Assembly (NCBI GenBank): GCA_964420125.1
Contig: CAYQQQ010000010.1
Location: 78,110 to 142,109, forward strand
DNA length: 64,000 nt
Direction: 5' to 3'
Source of the DNA: CAYQQQ01 sp964420125
GTDB taxonomy: Bacteria > Actinomycetota > Acidimicrobiia > Acidimicrobiales > Microtrichaceae
The number at the start of each line of letters is the position of its first letter. Position 1 is the stretch's first letter. The notes beneath the pieces are model-generated. The model was given only the letters and a program-made list of their open reading frames with translations, did not search any database and was not told the DNA's origin. Position numbers and translations under genes: made by a program. Shown here piece by piece: positions 48,402-56,123 of this stretch.

Positions 48402-50408
48402 TCAGGTCGAGTTGCGCAGGGTGCGGGGCGAGGGCTGGAGGTGCGGTGGCAGCGGCGGGGGGAGCAGCTCGACGCCCGGGTTCTGGCTCCCCGGCACGTG
48501 GCCGTGGACGTGGCCCGGCGCGTGCTGGGCGGGAGGTGTGGGCGAGGGCACGTCGGGTTCGGTGCCGTTGGCCACCCGGATGAGGCGGCTCACCTCCGCG
48601 CCGGAGATCGTCTCCTCGGCCAGCAGCTTCTGGGCGATGAGGTCGAGGGCCTTGCGGTTGGCGTTGAGCAGCTCCCTGCAGCTCACCTCGGCCGCCCGCA
48701 CCAGCGACTCGACCTCGTCGTCGATGAGCCGACTGGTCTCCTCGGAGTACTCGCGGTGCGCGGCGATGTCCTCGCCCAGGAACACCGGGCCGGAGGTGCC
48801 CCACGCCCGGGGGCCGATGCGGTCGCTCATGCCGAACTCGGTGACCATGCGGCGAGCACGCTCGGTGGAGGTCTGCAGGTCGTTGGCCGCTCCCGTGGAG
48901 CGGTGGTCGAACACCAGCTCCTCGGCCACCCGGCCCCCCATCGCCACCACGATCGACTCCTCGAGGTACTCCTGGCTGTAGGAGTGCTTCTCCTCCTCGG
49001 GGAGCTGCTGGGTGACGCCCAGAGCCATGCCGCGGGGGAGGATCGTGACCTTGTGGACCGGATCGGCGCTGGGCAGCAGCGCGGCGCACAGGGCGTGGCC
49101 CGCCTCGTGGTAGGCGGTCATCTCCTTCTCGGCGTCGGAGAGCACCATGGACTCGCGCTGCTGGCCCATGAGGACCCGATCGCGCGCGTCCTCGAAGTCG
49201 TGGGGTTCGATCACCTTCGAGCCGCGTCGCACGGCGGTCAGGGCGGCCTCGTTGACCAGGTTGGCCAGGTCCGCGCCCGACATGCCGGGTGTGCCGCGGG
49301 CCACCACGTCGAGGTCGACGGTCGGCGACAGCTTCTTGTGGCGCACGTGCACCGCGAGGATCGCCTTGCGGTCCTCCAGCTCCGGCAACGGGACCACCAC
49401 CTGGCGGTCGAAGCGCCCGGGACGCAGCAGGGCGGGGTCGAGGATGTCGGGTCGGTTGGTGGCCGCCATCATCACGATGCCCTCGTGGCCCTCGAAGCCG
49501 TCCATCTCCGAGAGCATCTGGTTGAGGGTCTGCTCCCGCTCGTCGTGGCCGCCGCCGAGGCCGGCGCCCCGCTTGCGCCCGACCGAGTCGATCTCGTCGA
49601 TGAAGATGATGGCCCGACCGTGCTTGCGTGCCGACTCGAACAGGTCGCGCACCCGGCTGGCGCCGACGCCCACGAACATCTCCATGAAGTCCGAGCCCGA
49701 CACCGACAGGAACGGCACGCCGGCCTCTCCGGCCACGGCCCGGGCGATGAGGGTCTTGCCCGTGCCGGGCGGGCCCACGAGGAGCACGCCCTTGGGGATG
49801 CGGGCCCCGATCTCGAGGAAGCGGTCGGGCTCCTTGAGGAAGTCGACGACCTCCCGGATCTCGCGCTTGACGCCCTCGTAGCCGGCAACGTCCGCGAACA
49901 TCGTGGCGGGTCGCTCGGTGGTGTAGGTCTTCGCCCGGGACCGCCCGATGGACATGATCCCGCCCATCTGGCCCTGGGCCCGGCGGTTCATCCACATGAA
50001 GAACCCGATGATGAGCACGAAGGGCAGCAGCAGGGGGATGAGCGTGGTGAAGAAGCTGGGCGTGGGCGTGGTGAAGGTGAGCTCGACGTCCTCCTCCTCC
50101 ATCAGCGCCTGGAGGTCGGCGGGCGGCTCGACCGGACCGGTCGAGGTGAACTCCTCGCCGTCGGTGCGGGTGCCGGTGATCATCTGGTTCGTGTTGTCCC
50201 AGACGACCTTCTCGATGTTGCCGTCCCTCACCTCGCTCACGAACTTGGAGTAGGGGAGTGCGTCGGAGGCGCGGTCCTGCATGGTCAGGGTGCTGATCAT
50301 GATCAGGCCGAGCACGGCGAGCACGATCGGAACGACCCAGGACGGCATCCCGCCCTCTCTACGGGGCGGCCGACCGTCCTCGGGACGGTCGTTTCGCTCG
50401 GAAGGCAT
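48402..50408 (-). CDS. ftsH: ATP-dependent zinc metalloprotease FtsH
   Basis: 668 residues. Two membrane spans (about residues 23-41 and 120-139) around a small extracytoplasmic domain. The AAA domain has Walker A GPPGTGKT (212-219), Walker B IIFIDEID, and the second region of homology RPGRFDR. The zinc protease motif is HEAGH near residue 430. The tail is rich in Pro and His and not conserved. It degrades misfolded membrane and some soluble proteins. The ATG at 50408 follows TAGGCT by 6 nt. Stops 18 nt beyond the intergenic hairpin element. Confidence 0.97.
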   Translation of the reverse strand: MPSERNDRPEDGRPPRREGGMPSWVVPIVLAVLGLIMISTLTMQDRASDALPYSKFVSEVRDGNIEKVVWDNTNQMITGTRTDGEEFTSTGPVEPPADLQALMEEEDVELTFTTPTPSFFTTLIPLLLPFVLIIGFFMWMNRRAQGQMGGIMSIGRSRAKTYTTERPATMFADVAGYEGVKREIREVVDFLKEPDRFLEIGARIPKGVLLVGPPGTGKTLIARAVAGEAGVPFLSVSGSDFMEMFVGVGASRVRDLFESARKHGRAIIFIDEIDSVGRKRGAGLGGGHDEREQTLNQMLSEMDGFEGHEGIVMMAATNRPDILDPALLRPGRFDRQVVVPLPELEDRKAILAVHVRHKKLSPTVDLDVVARGTPGMSGADLANLVNEAALTAVRRGSKVIEPHDFEDARDRVLMGQQRESMVLSDAEKEMTAYHEAGHALCAALLPSADPVHKVTILPRGMALGVTQQLPEEEKHSYSQEYLEESIVVAMGGRVAEELVFDHRSTGAANDLQTSTERARRMVTEFGMSDRIGPRAWGTSGPVFLGEDIAAHREYSEETSRLIDDEVESLVRAAEVSCRELLNANRKALDLIAQKLLAEETISGAEVSRLIRVANGTEPDVPSPTPPAQHAPGHVHGHVPGSQNPGVELLPPPLPPHLQPSPRTLRNST

Positions 50409-50414
50409 CCCCCC

Positions 50415-50420
50415 AGCCTA
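50415..50420 (-). promoter_or_regulatory. -10 box TAGGCT, leaderless spacing, ftsH
   Basis: On the minus strand TAGGCT ends 6 nt before the ftsH ATG. The six intervening bases are all G, so a short GG-rich ribosome-binding role cannot be excluded. Confidence 0.45.
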
Positions 50421-50491
50421 GAGGGGAGGCGGCGGAGGCACATCGCGACGGCGTCGCAGAAGGGGTCCACGGGCTGAGCCCGCTCGCAGGA

Positions 50492-50497
50492 TACGGT
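50492..50497 (+). promoter_or_regulatory. -10 box TACGGT, leaderless spacing, DUF3499 gene
   Basis: TACGGT ends 7 nt before the GTG at 50505, without a Shine-Dalgarno sequence. Confidence 0.5.
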
Positions 50498-50504
50498 CGC
50501 ACCC

Positions 50505-50756
50505 GTGAGCAGGAGCTGTGCCCGACCCGGTTGTGGTGGCGTCGCCGTCGCCACTTTGTCCTACGCCTACCGCGAGAGCGCGGTGTGGCTCGACGACCTC
50601 GCCGACGAGGGCCACCCGATGGTGCACGACCTGTGCCCGCTGCACGCCGCCTCGGTGCGGGTGCCCCGTGGCTGGCAGCTGTGCGACCGACGCCAGGACG
50701 CCTCGGCGGGGGAGCGGAGCGGAGGTGCGGGCGGGCTGCGGCTCGTGGGAGCCTGA
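50505..50756 (+). CDS. DUF3499-family small protein, likely zinc-binding
   Basis: 83 residues. The pattern SRSCARPGCGGVAVATLSY with C5 and C10, then DLCPLHAASVRVPRGWQL with C44 and H47, matches DUF3499 proteins of actinobacteria such as Rv3258c. The four residues could hold one zinc ion. Function unknown; in mycobacteria the gene lies next to the phosphomannomutase gene, and here that gene is 5.4 kb to the right on the same strand. The last 20 residues, rich in Gly and Ser, are not conserved. Confidence 0.8.
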   Translation: MSRSCARPGCGGVAVATLSYAYRESAVWLDDLADEGHPMVHDLCPLHAASVRVPRGWQLCDRRQDASAGERSGGAGGLRLVGA

Positions 50757-50760
50757 CAGG

Positions 50761-51513
50761 GTGACCCACCCCATCCCCGACGCCGGAGCGTCGGAGACGT
50801 ACGCAGCGGACACGGTGGACGCACGTCGCTGGGGACTCGGGGACGTCGCAGCCGGACTCGTCGCATCCCAGGTGCTCTCGGTGGTGACCCTGCTGGTGGT
50901 CGCCGCGGTCGCGGGATGGCAGAGCACCGAGGAGATCCCGCTGTGGGCCGCCGCCCTGCTGCAGGTCCCGATGTGGGCGGGCCTGCTGGGTGCCGTGCTG
51001 TGGGCGGGCTCCAAGGGCGGTGGGGTGGTGCAGGACTTCGGGGTGCGGATGCGCTGGTTCGACCCGTTCCTCGGCGTGGCGGTGGGTGCGTTCACGCAGC
51101 TCCTGGTGCTGCCGCTGCTGTACGTCCCGTTGCTGGAGCTGCTCGACGTCTCGCGCGACGAGCTCGCCCGCCCCGCCCGCGAGCTGTCCGAGCGTGCCGA
51201 GGGGACGTGGGGGTGGGTGGTGCTGAGCCTGATGGTGGTGGTGGGTGCGCCCCTGGTGGAGGAGCTGTTCTACCGCGGCCTGCTGCTGAGGTCCCTGGAG
51301 AAGCGGCGCTGGCCGGCGGTGGCGTCGGTGGCGGGATCGGCGGCGCTGTTCGCCCTCCTGCACTTCCAGCCCCTGCAGTTCGCCGGGCTGTTCGTGTTCG
51401 GCCTGGTCCTGGCGGCGCTGAGCGTCGGCTTCGGCCGGCTGGGCCCCGCCGTGTGGGCCCACGTGGCCTTCAACGCCTCCACGGTGGTCGTGCTGTACCT
51501 GGAGACGACGTGA
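50761..51513 (+). CDS. CPBP-family intramembrane metalloprotease
   Basis: 250 residues with about seven hydrophobic segments. The family motifs are present: EELFYRG (EExxxR), FALLHFQPLQF (FxxxH type) and HVAFNAS near the C-terminus. These would form a membrane-embedded metal site; relatives are Rce1/CAAX-type proteases, which cut membrane peptides or act in bacteriocin self-protection. Begins 4 bp after the DUF3499 stop at a GTG, with GGGAG upstream, so both genes probably share a transcript. Substrate unknown. Confidence 0.87.
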   Translation: MTHPIPDAGASETYAADTVDARRWGLGDVAAGLVASQVLSVVTLLVVAAVAGWQSTEEIPLWAAALLQVPMWAGLLGAVLWAGSKGGGVVQDFGVRMRWFDPFLGVAVGAFTQLLVLPLLYVPLLELLDVSRDELARPARELSERAEGTWGWVVLSLMVVVGAPLVEELFYRGLLLRSLEKRRWPAVASVAGSAALFALLHFQPLQFAGLFVFGLVLAALSVGFGRLGPAVWAHVAFNASTVVVLYLETT

Positions 51514-51564
51514 AGCAGTGCAAGGAGCTGGGGAGCGTGGAGGGTGGTCGAGGCCCGCGAGGCT

Positions 51565-51578
51565 GGGTCGTTCGACCC
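51565..51578. promoter_or_regulatory. Short palindrome in the 186-bp gap before the zinc-ribbon gene
   Basis: GGGTCG-TT-CGACCC is a 6+2+6 inverted repeat 52 nt after the CPBP stop. It could be a weak terminator for that gene or a regulator site for the next one. The rest of the gap shows no gene. Confidence 0.35.
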
Positions 51579-51685
51579 GTCTTCACCCTGGGCGCGCACC
51601 AAACGCTAAGAGTGGCCGACTGGCGACCGACGGAGTTCTCGTCGGGATCGCGATCGACCGGGCAGGAGCCGGTGGGCGGGTCCCC

Positions 51686-51697
51686 AGGAGGTGATCC
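51686..51697 (+). promoter_or_regulatory. Exceptionally long Shine-Dalgarno sequence
   Basis: AGGAGGTGATCC is a 12-nt perfect complement of the usual 3' end of bacterial 16S rRNA. AGGAGG ends 8 nt before the ATG at 51700 and therefore fixes that start. Confidence 0.75.
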
Positions 51698-51699
51698 CC

Positions 51700-51897
51700 A
51701 TGGCGGAGTGCTCGAGCTGCGGCAAGGAGCTGGTCGAGATCGGACTCACCATCGACGGTTCCCGTCTCATGATGCGGTCCTGCGCCGACTGCGACACGCG
51801 CAGCTGGCACCGCGACGGCGAGACGGTGGAGCTGGAGGGCGTGCTCGCAGACCTGTCGTCCATGCCCACCCGCTACCGCAGGTCCCTGTCGAGCTGA
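51700..51897 (+). CDS. Small zinc-ribbon protein
   Basis: 65 residues. Two CxxC knuckles (C4-C7 in ECSSC and C28-C31 in SCADC) separated by 20 residues form a probable zinc ribbon. The rest is short, with a basic C-terminal RYRRS. No family recognised; such proteins bind nucleic acid or act as regulators. Very strong ribosome-binding site, suggesting high translation. A GTG at 51691 lies within the Shine-Dalgarno sequence and is rejected as the start. Confidence 0.75.
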   Translation: MAECSSCGKELVEIGLTIDGSRLMMRSCADCDTRSWHRDGETVELEGVLADLSSMPTRYRRSLSS

Positions 51898-52012
51898 ACG
51901 GGCGGGCCGCGTTCTTCGCGCCCGCAGCCCCTGAGGGGGGTCATCGTCGCACGCGAGCCGGAGCTGCCGACGCTCGTGGCCGACCGCCCGGACGTGCCAG
52001 CATGGTGCCCCG

Positions 52013-54925
52013 ATGAACGACCAGGCATCCCCGGCGGCCCTCACGGAGCACCTGCCCCGAAAGGGGTGGATCGGCCGCGACGGCACCGTCGTCGAGGAGG
52101 AGCCGCCGGGCCTCCACGGGGACGACGCCGTCGATCGACCGGCCATGGTCACCCTCGAGGACGAGGAGCACTCCGGACACGACTGGGTGGGCATCATCGG
52201 ATGGGCGATCGCCGTCGCCTGCGCCGTCGGCGTCTTCCTGACCGTCGACGCCGCGGACATCCTGCGCGACACCACGCCCACCGGGGGCGACATGGGCGCC
52301 CACGTGTGGGCTCCCGCGTTCCTGCGGGACCACCTGCTGCCCCACCTGCGGCTCACCGGTTGGACCTCGGCGTGGTACGCCGGGTTCCCCGCCTTCACCT
52401 ACTACATGGTGGTCCCCTCGCTGCTGATCGTCTGGCTCGACGTCGGGCTCACCCCGTGGCTGGGGATCCCGCTGGCCGCCGCCGTGGTGGCCGGGGCCGC
52501 GGTCCTCCAGGGCCGGGTCCGCACGCGCCTCGCCCGGGTGGTGCTGTGGTGCGCCGCCGTGGTGCTGGCGGTGGGTCTGGTCGACATCCCCTACAACGTG
52601 GCCTTCAAGCTGGTGGCGGTCTCGGGGCTGGTGACCCTGCCGCTCGCGGCCTACGCGTTGGGTCGCTGCGCCCGGCTCGCCTTCCCCGGCCCGCCGCTGC
52701 TCGCCATCGGGGCCACCCTGTTCCTCTTCGAGGGCGGCTACTCCATCCTCGGGGGGAACATCCTCTCCACGATGGCGGGGGAGTTCGCCTTCTCCATCTC
52801 GCTCACCTTCGCGCTGCTCTACCTCGCCGTGCTGTTCAAGGGCGTCGAGACCGGTCGGTACCGCGCCCTGGGCGCCGTGCTGCTCGCCCTGGTGGTGCTC
52901 AACCACCTCATCCCGGCCATCTTCGCCGTGATCGCCACCGCGGTGGTGGTGCTCACGCGCCGGGAGGACCGCGTCCCCTGGTGGGACCGCGACCGGACGA
53001 CCCGCTACCTCGGCGCCGGAGCGGTGGTCCTGGTGCTGGTGGTGGTGTTCGTGGTCCCGGCCGGACTGCCGGTGGTCGGCACGTTCGTGGCGCTGGTGAT
53101 GCTCGCCGGCTTCGATCGCCGGGCGCTGCGCTGGGCGGCGGTGGTGGTGCCGGTGGGGGGGTTGCTGGCCGCCTGGTGGGTGGTGCCCTTCTACCTCAAC
53201 AGCGCCTTCCTCAACGACATGGGCTGGGAGAAGTACACCGAGTACGCCAAGTACCTCTGGCCCGAGCACGCCCAGTTCGACATGGCGCACCGCAACGTGT
53301 GGTTCGCTCTGGCCGCCGCCGGCATGGTGCTGTCGCTGGTGCACCGGGTGCGCATCGGCTGGTTCCTCACCCTCACCCTCGTGGCGTTCGGATGGGCCTT
53401 CGTGTTCCTGCCCCAGTACCGGCTGTGGAACGCCCGCCTGCTGCCCTTCTACTACCTGTGCCTCTACCTCCTCGCCGCGCTGGCCATCGCCCTGGTGGTG
53501 CGGTCGCTCGCCGTCGTCGCCGGTGACCTCATGCGCGTGCGGGAGGAGCCGGCCGTGGTGGACGTGGCCGGCGCCCTGGTCGCCGGGGCGGTGGCGCTGG
53601 TGTTCCTGATGGGCTCCAGCGGATCGCTGCCGGGCACCGAGGCCGTCACCATCACCCGCGACGACGGCTCGACCGCGGCGGGCTGGAAGGCGTGGGGGGT
53701 GACGTTCCGCCAGAACAACGCCTCCGGCTGGGCGAACTACAACTTCTCGGGCCTCGAGGACCCGGGCAAGGCCTTCCCCGAGTACTCGGCCATGATCGAC
53801 ATGATGGAAGCGGTGGGCGCCGAGCACGGCTGCGGCCGGGCCATGTGGGAGTACGAGTCCAACCTGGACCGCTTCGGCACCCCGATGGCGCCGATGCTGC
53901 TGCCGTACTTCACCGACGGGTGCATCGGCTCCATGGAGGGCCTGTACTTCGAGGCGAGCTCCACCACGCCGTTCCACTTCATGAACCAGTCGGAGCTGTC
54001 CCCGAACCCCTCCAGGGCCCAACGCGACCTCCCCTACAGCGAGTTCGACCTCGACGCCGGCATCCGCCACCTCCAGCTGATGGGCGTGCGGTACTACCTC
54101 GCCTCCACTCCCGAGGCGGTGACGGCGGCCCGGGAGAACCCGGACCTCACCGAGCTGGCCAGCACCGAGCAGTTCACCATCACCGACAAGGGCACCCAGC
54201 AGCCTGCCACCCGCCAGTGGGTGGTCTTCGAGGTGGCGGACGCCGATCCGGTGGTGCCCCTGGAGAACCTCCCGGTGGTGATCACCCCCGAGGACGACCA
54301 CATCGACGGCTGGGTCTACGACGAGGAGCGGCCCGAAGGGGTTCCGGGGCAACCGGGGACTGCGGCGAAGACCCCCGGCCCGGCCATCGAGTGGTACCTC
54401 GACCCCACGCGCTGGGACGTTCCGCTGGCCACCTCCGGCCCCTCGGAGTGGCCGCGCATCGCCCGCTCCGAGGCGGCGGAGGCCCCGACGGTCCCCGTCG
54501 AGGAGGAGGTCGAGGTGTCCGACGTCGACCAGGGCGAGGACTGGATCTCGTTCAAGGTCAGCGATCCGGGCACACCGGTGCTGGTGCGAACCTCCTACTT
54601 CCCGAACTGGAAGGCCAGCGGCGCCGAAGGCCCCTGGCGGGTGTCGCCCAACTTCATGGTGGTGGTGCCCACCCAGACCGACGTGCGGCTCAGCTACGGC
54701 CGCAGCGGCGTGGAGCTGTTCGGCTTGCTGCTGTCCCTGGCCGCCATCGCCGTCGCCGTCGTGCTGGCGCGGTCCGACGAGCGCCGCCGGAGCGCCGCCG
54801 GCGCCCTGTTCGCCGAGGGCCGGACCGAGGTGGGCGGCCGGCGCGATCCCGACCCGGGAACCAGCAGCCCAGAGCATCCGGTGGACCGGCCTCCGGATCC
54901 GCCTCCGGCTCCGACGCCACATTGA
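52013..54925 (+). CDS. Large polytopic membrane protein, probable GT-C sugar transferase
   Basis: 970 residues. Cytoplasmic start of about 57 residues, first span at about 57-78 (IIGWAIAVACAVGVFLTV), then an acidic loop DTTPTGGDMGAHVWAP, as in GT-C catalytic loops. Some dozen spans follow, then an ectodomain (about 540-893) and a final span near 900-918. The loop motif GWTSAWYAGFPAFTYYM is distinctive for a conserved actinobacterial membrane protein that neighbours phosphomannomutase genes. A polyprenyl-phosphate-mannose donor made by the coupled GtrA-GT2 enzyme is a reasonable inference. The stop overlaps the next start. Confidence 0.7.
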   Translation: MNDQASPAALTEHLPRKGWIGRDGTVVEEEPPGLHGDDAVDRPAMVTLEDEEHSGHDWVGIIGWAIAVACAVGVFLTVDAADILRDTTPTGGDMGAHVWAPAFLRDHLLPHLRLTGWTSAWYAGFPAFTYYMVVPSLLIVWLDVGLTPWLGIPLAAAVVAGAAVLQGRVRTRLARVVLWCAAVVLAVGLVDIPYNVAFKLVAVSGLVTLPLAAYALGRCARLAFPGPPLLAIGATLFLFEGGYSILGGNILSTMAGEFAFSISLTFALLYLAVLFKGVETGRYRALGAVLLALVVLNHLIPAIFAVIATAVVVLTRREDRVPWWDRDRTTRYLGAGAVVLVLVVVFVVPAGLPVVGTFVALVMLAGFDRRALRWAAVVVPVGGLLAAWWVVPFYLNSAFLNDMGWEKYTEYAKYLWPEHAQFDMAHRNVWFALAAAGMVLSLVHRVRIGWFLTLTLVAFGWAFVFLPQYRLWNARLLPFYYLCLYLLAALAIALVVRSLAVVAGDLMRVREEPAVVDVAGALVAGAVALVFLMGSSGSLPGTEAVTITRDDGSTAAGWKAWGVTFRQNNASGWANYNFSGLEDPGKAFPEYSAMIDMMEAVGAEHGCGRAMWEYESNLDRFGTPMAPMLLPYFTDGCIGSMEGLYFEASSTTPFHFMNQSELSPNPSRAQRDLPYSEFDLDAGIRHLQLMGVRYYLASTPEAVTAARENPDLTELASTEQFTITDKGTQQPATRQWVVFEVADADPVVPLENLPVVITPEDDHIDGWVYDEERPEGVPGQPGTAAKTPGPAIEWYLDPTRWDVPLATSGPSEWPRIARSEAAEAPTVPVEEEVEVSDVDQGEDWISFKVSDPGTPVLVRTSYFPNWKASGAEGPWRVSPNFMVVVPTQTDVRLSYGRSGVELFGLLLSLAAIAVAVVLARSDERRRSAAGALFAEGRTEVGGRRDPDPGTSSPEHPVDRPPDPPPAPTPH

Positions 54926-56097
54926 AGCTGCTCCGCCGGGTCCTGCTGTACGGGGTCCTGGCCACGGCGGTGGACGTCGGCGGCCTCCTGTGGCTGGTCG
55001 AGGGCCTCGGGTGGAAGGTGCTGCCCGCCGACGTGGTCGCCGTGGCGACGGCCACGGTGGTGTCGTACCTGCTCCACACCGCCGTGGGCTCTTCGGCGGC
55101 GCCCGGTCGCCGCTGGTTCGACGAGCCCGGTCCGTACTGGTTGACCGCGGCGGCGGCGCTGGCGGCGGACGTGACGGTGCTGGTGAGCCTCGTCGCCCTC
55201 CTGCACCCGGAGTCGGTCCCGGCGCTGGCAGCGTGCAAGGTGGCGGCGCTCGCCGTGGCGGTGGTGGTGCGCAGCACCAACTACCGGGAGCTCATGTTCC
55301 GCTCGGTGCGCGACGACCAGGCCCGCCCGGCCCGGCGAGCGGCACCTCCGGGCGGTCCGCGCCTGTCGGTGGTGATCCCGGCGTACCGCGAGGGCGATCG
55401 CATCGGTGCGACCGTGGCACGCGTGCGCGACGAGCTGGCCGACCTCGACGGGGGCCTGGAGGTGGTGGTGGTCGACGACGGCTCTCCCGACGACACCGCG
55501 GGAGCGGCGCGGGCCGCCGGCGCGGACCTGGTGGTGAGCTACCCCGACAACCGGGGCAAGGGGGCGGCGGTGCGCGAGGGGATGGTGGCGGCGACGGGTC
55601 GCACGGTCGCCTTCACCGACGCCGACCTGTCGTACTCTCCCCGCCAGGTCCTGAGGCTGCTGGTGGCGGTGGAGGACGGATGGGACGTGGTGGTGGGGTC
55701 GCGACAGCACACCCACACCCTCACCGTCGTGCGGCGCGGACGGCTCCGCGAGTTCGGCGGGCGGCTGGTCAACGTGTTCACCGGCCTGGTGCTGCTCGGC
55801 CGCTACCGCGACACGCAGTGCGGGCTCAAGGCGTTCCGGCGCGACGTGGCCCGACTCGTCTTCTCGAACTGCCACGTCGACGGGTTCGCCTTCGACGTGG
55901 AGGTGTTCCACCTGGTGGAGCGCTACCGGCTGACCCTCTCCGAGGTGCCGGTGGAGGTGGAGAACTCGGAGCGCTCCACCGTGCACGTGGTGCGCGACTT
56001 CACCCGCCTGCTCCGCGACCTGCTGGGCATCCGCAACCGGTCGCGGACGGGGGCCTACGACGCGGACCTCGGCGTCCTGCCACCGCCGGGCGGGTAG
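54922..56097 (+). CDS. GtrA-like membrane domain fused N-terminally to a GT2 (polyprenyl-phosphate mannose synthase-like)
   Basis: 391 residues. Residues 1-125 hold four hydrophobic segments like GtrA (VLLYGVLATAVDVGGLLWLV; STNYRELMFR at its end). Residues 146-350 are a GT2 domain: LSVVIPAYREGDRI, DDGS near 185, DADLSYSPRQV near 232 and QCGLKAFRRDVA, as in dolichol/polyprenyl-phosphate mannose synthases. It likely charges polyprenyl phosphate with mannose from GDP-mannose. In familiar fusions the GtrA part follows the GT2 part; here the order is reversed. Start is a TTG at 54922 overlapping the preceding stop; no ATG or GTG lies near. Confidence 0.8.
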   Translation: MKLLRRVLLYGVLATAVDVGGLLWLVEGLGWKVLPADVVAVATATVVSYLLHTAVGSSAAPGRRWFDEPGPYWLTAAAALAADVTVLVSLVALLHPESVPALAACKVAALAVAVVVRSTNYRELMFRSVRDDQARPARRAAPPGGPRLSVVIPAYREGDRIGATVARVRDELADLDGGLEVVVVDDGSPDDTAGAARAAGADLVVSYPDNRGKGAAVREGMVAATGRTVAFTDADLSYSPRQVLRLLVAVEDGWDVVVGSRQHTHTLTVVRRGRLREFGGRLVNVFTGLVLLGRYRDTQCGLKAFRRDVARLVFSNCHVDGFAFDVEVFHLVERYRLTLSEVPVEVENSERSTVHVVRDFTRLLRDLLGIRNRSRTGAYDADLGVLPPPGG

Positions 56098-56109
56098 CCG
56101 GCCCACCAC

Positions 56110-56115
56110 TACGCT
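56110..56115 (+). promoter_or_regulatory. -10 box TACGCT, leaderless spacing, phosphomannomutase
   Basis: TACGCT ends 8 nt before the ATG at 56124; the intervening bases include GTGGGG but no good Shine-Dalgarno sequence. Confidence 0.45.
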
Positions 56116-56123
56116 GTGGGGCC

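Noticed and set aside
51691..51699. GTG start three codons upstream for the zinc-ribbon protein
   Set aside because: The GTG lies inside the AGGAGGTGATCC Shine-Dalgarno sequence and so cannot use it; the ATG at 51700 is at ideal distance.
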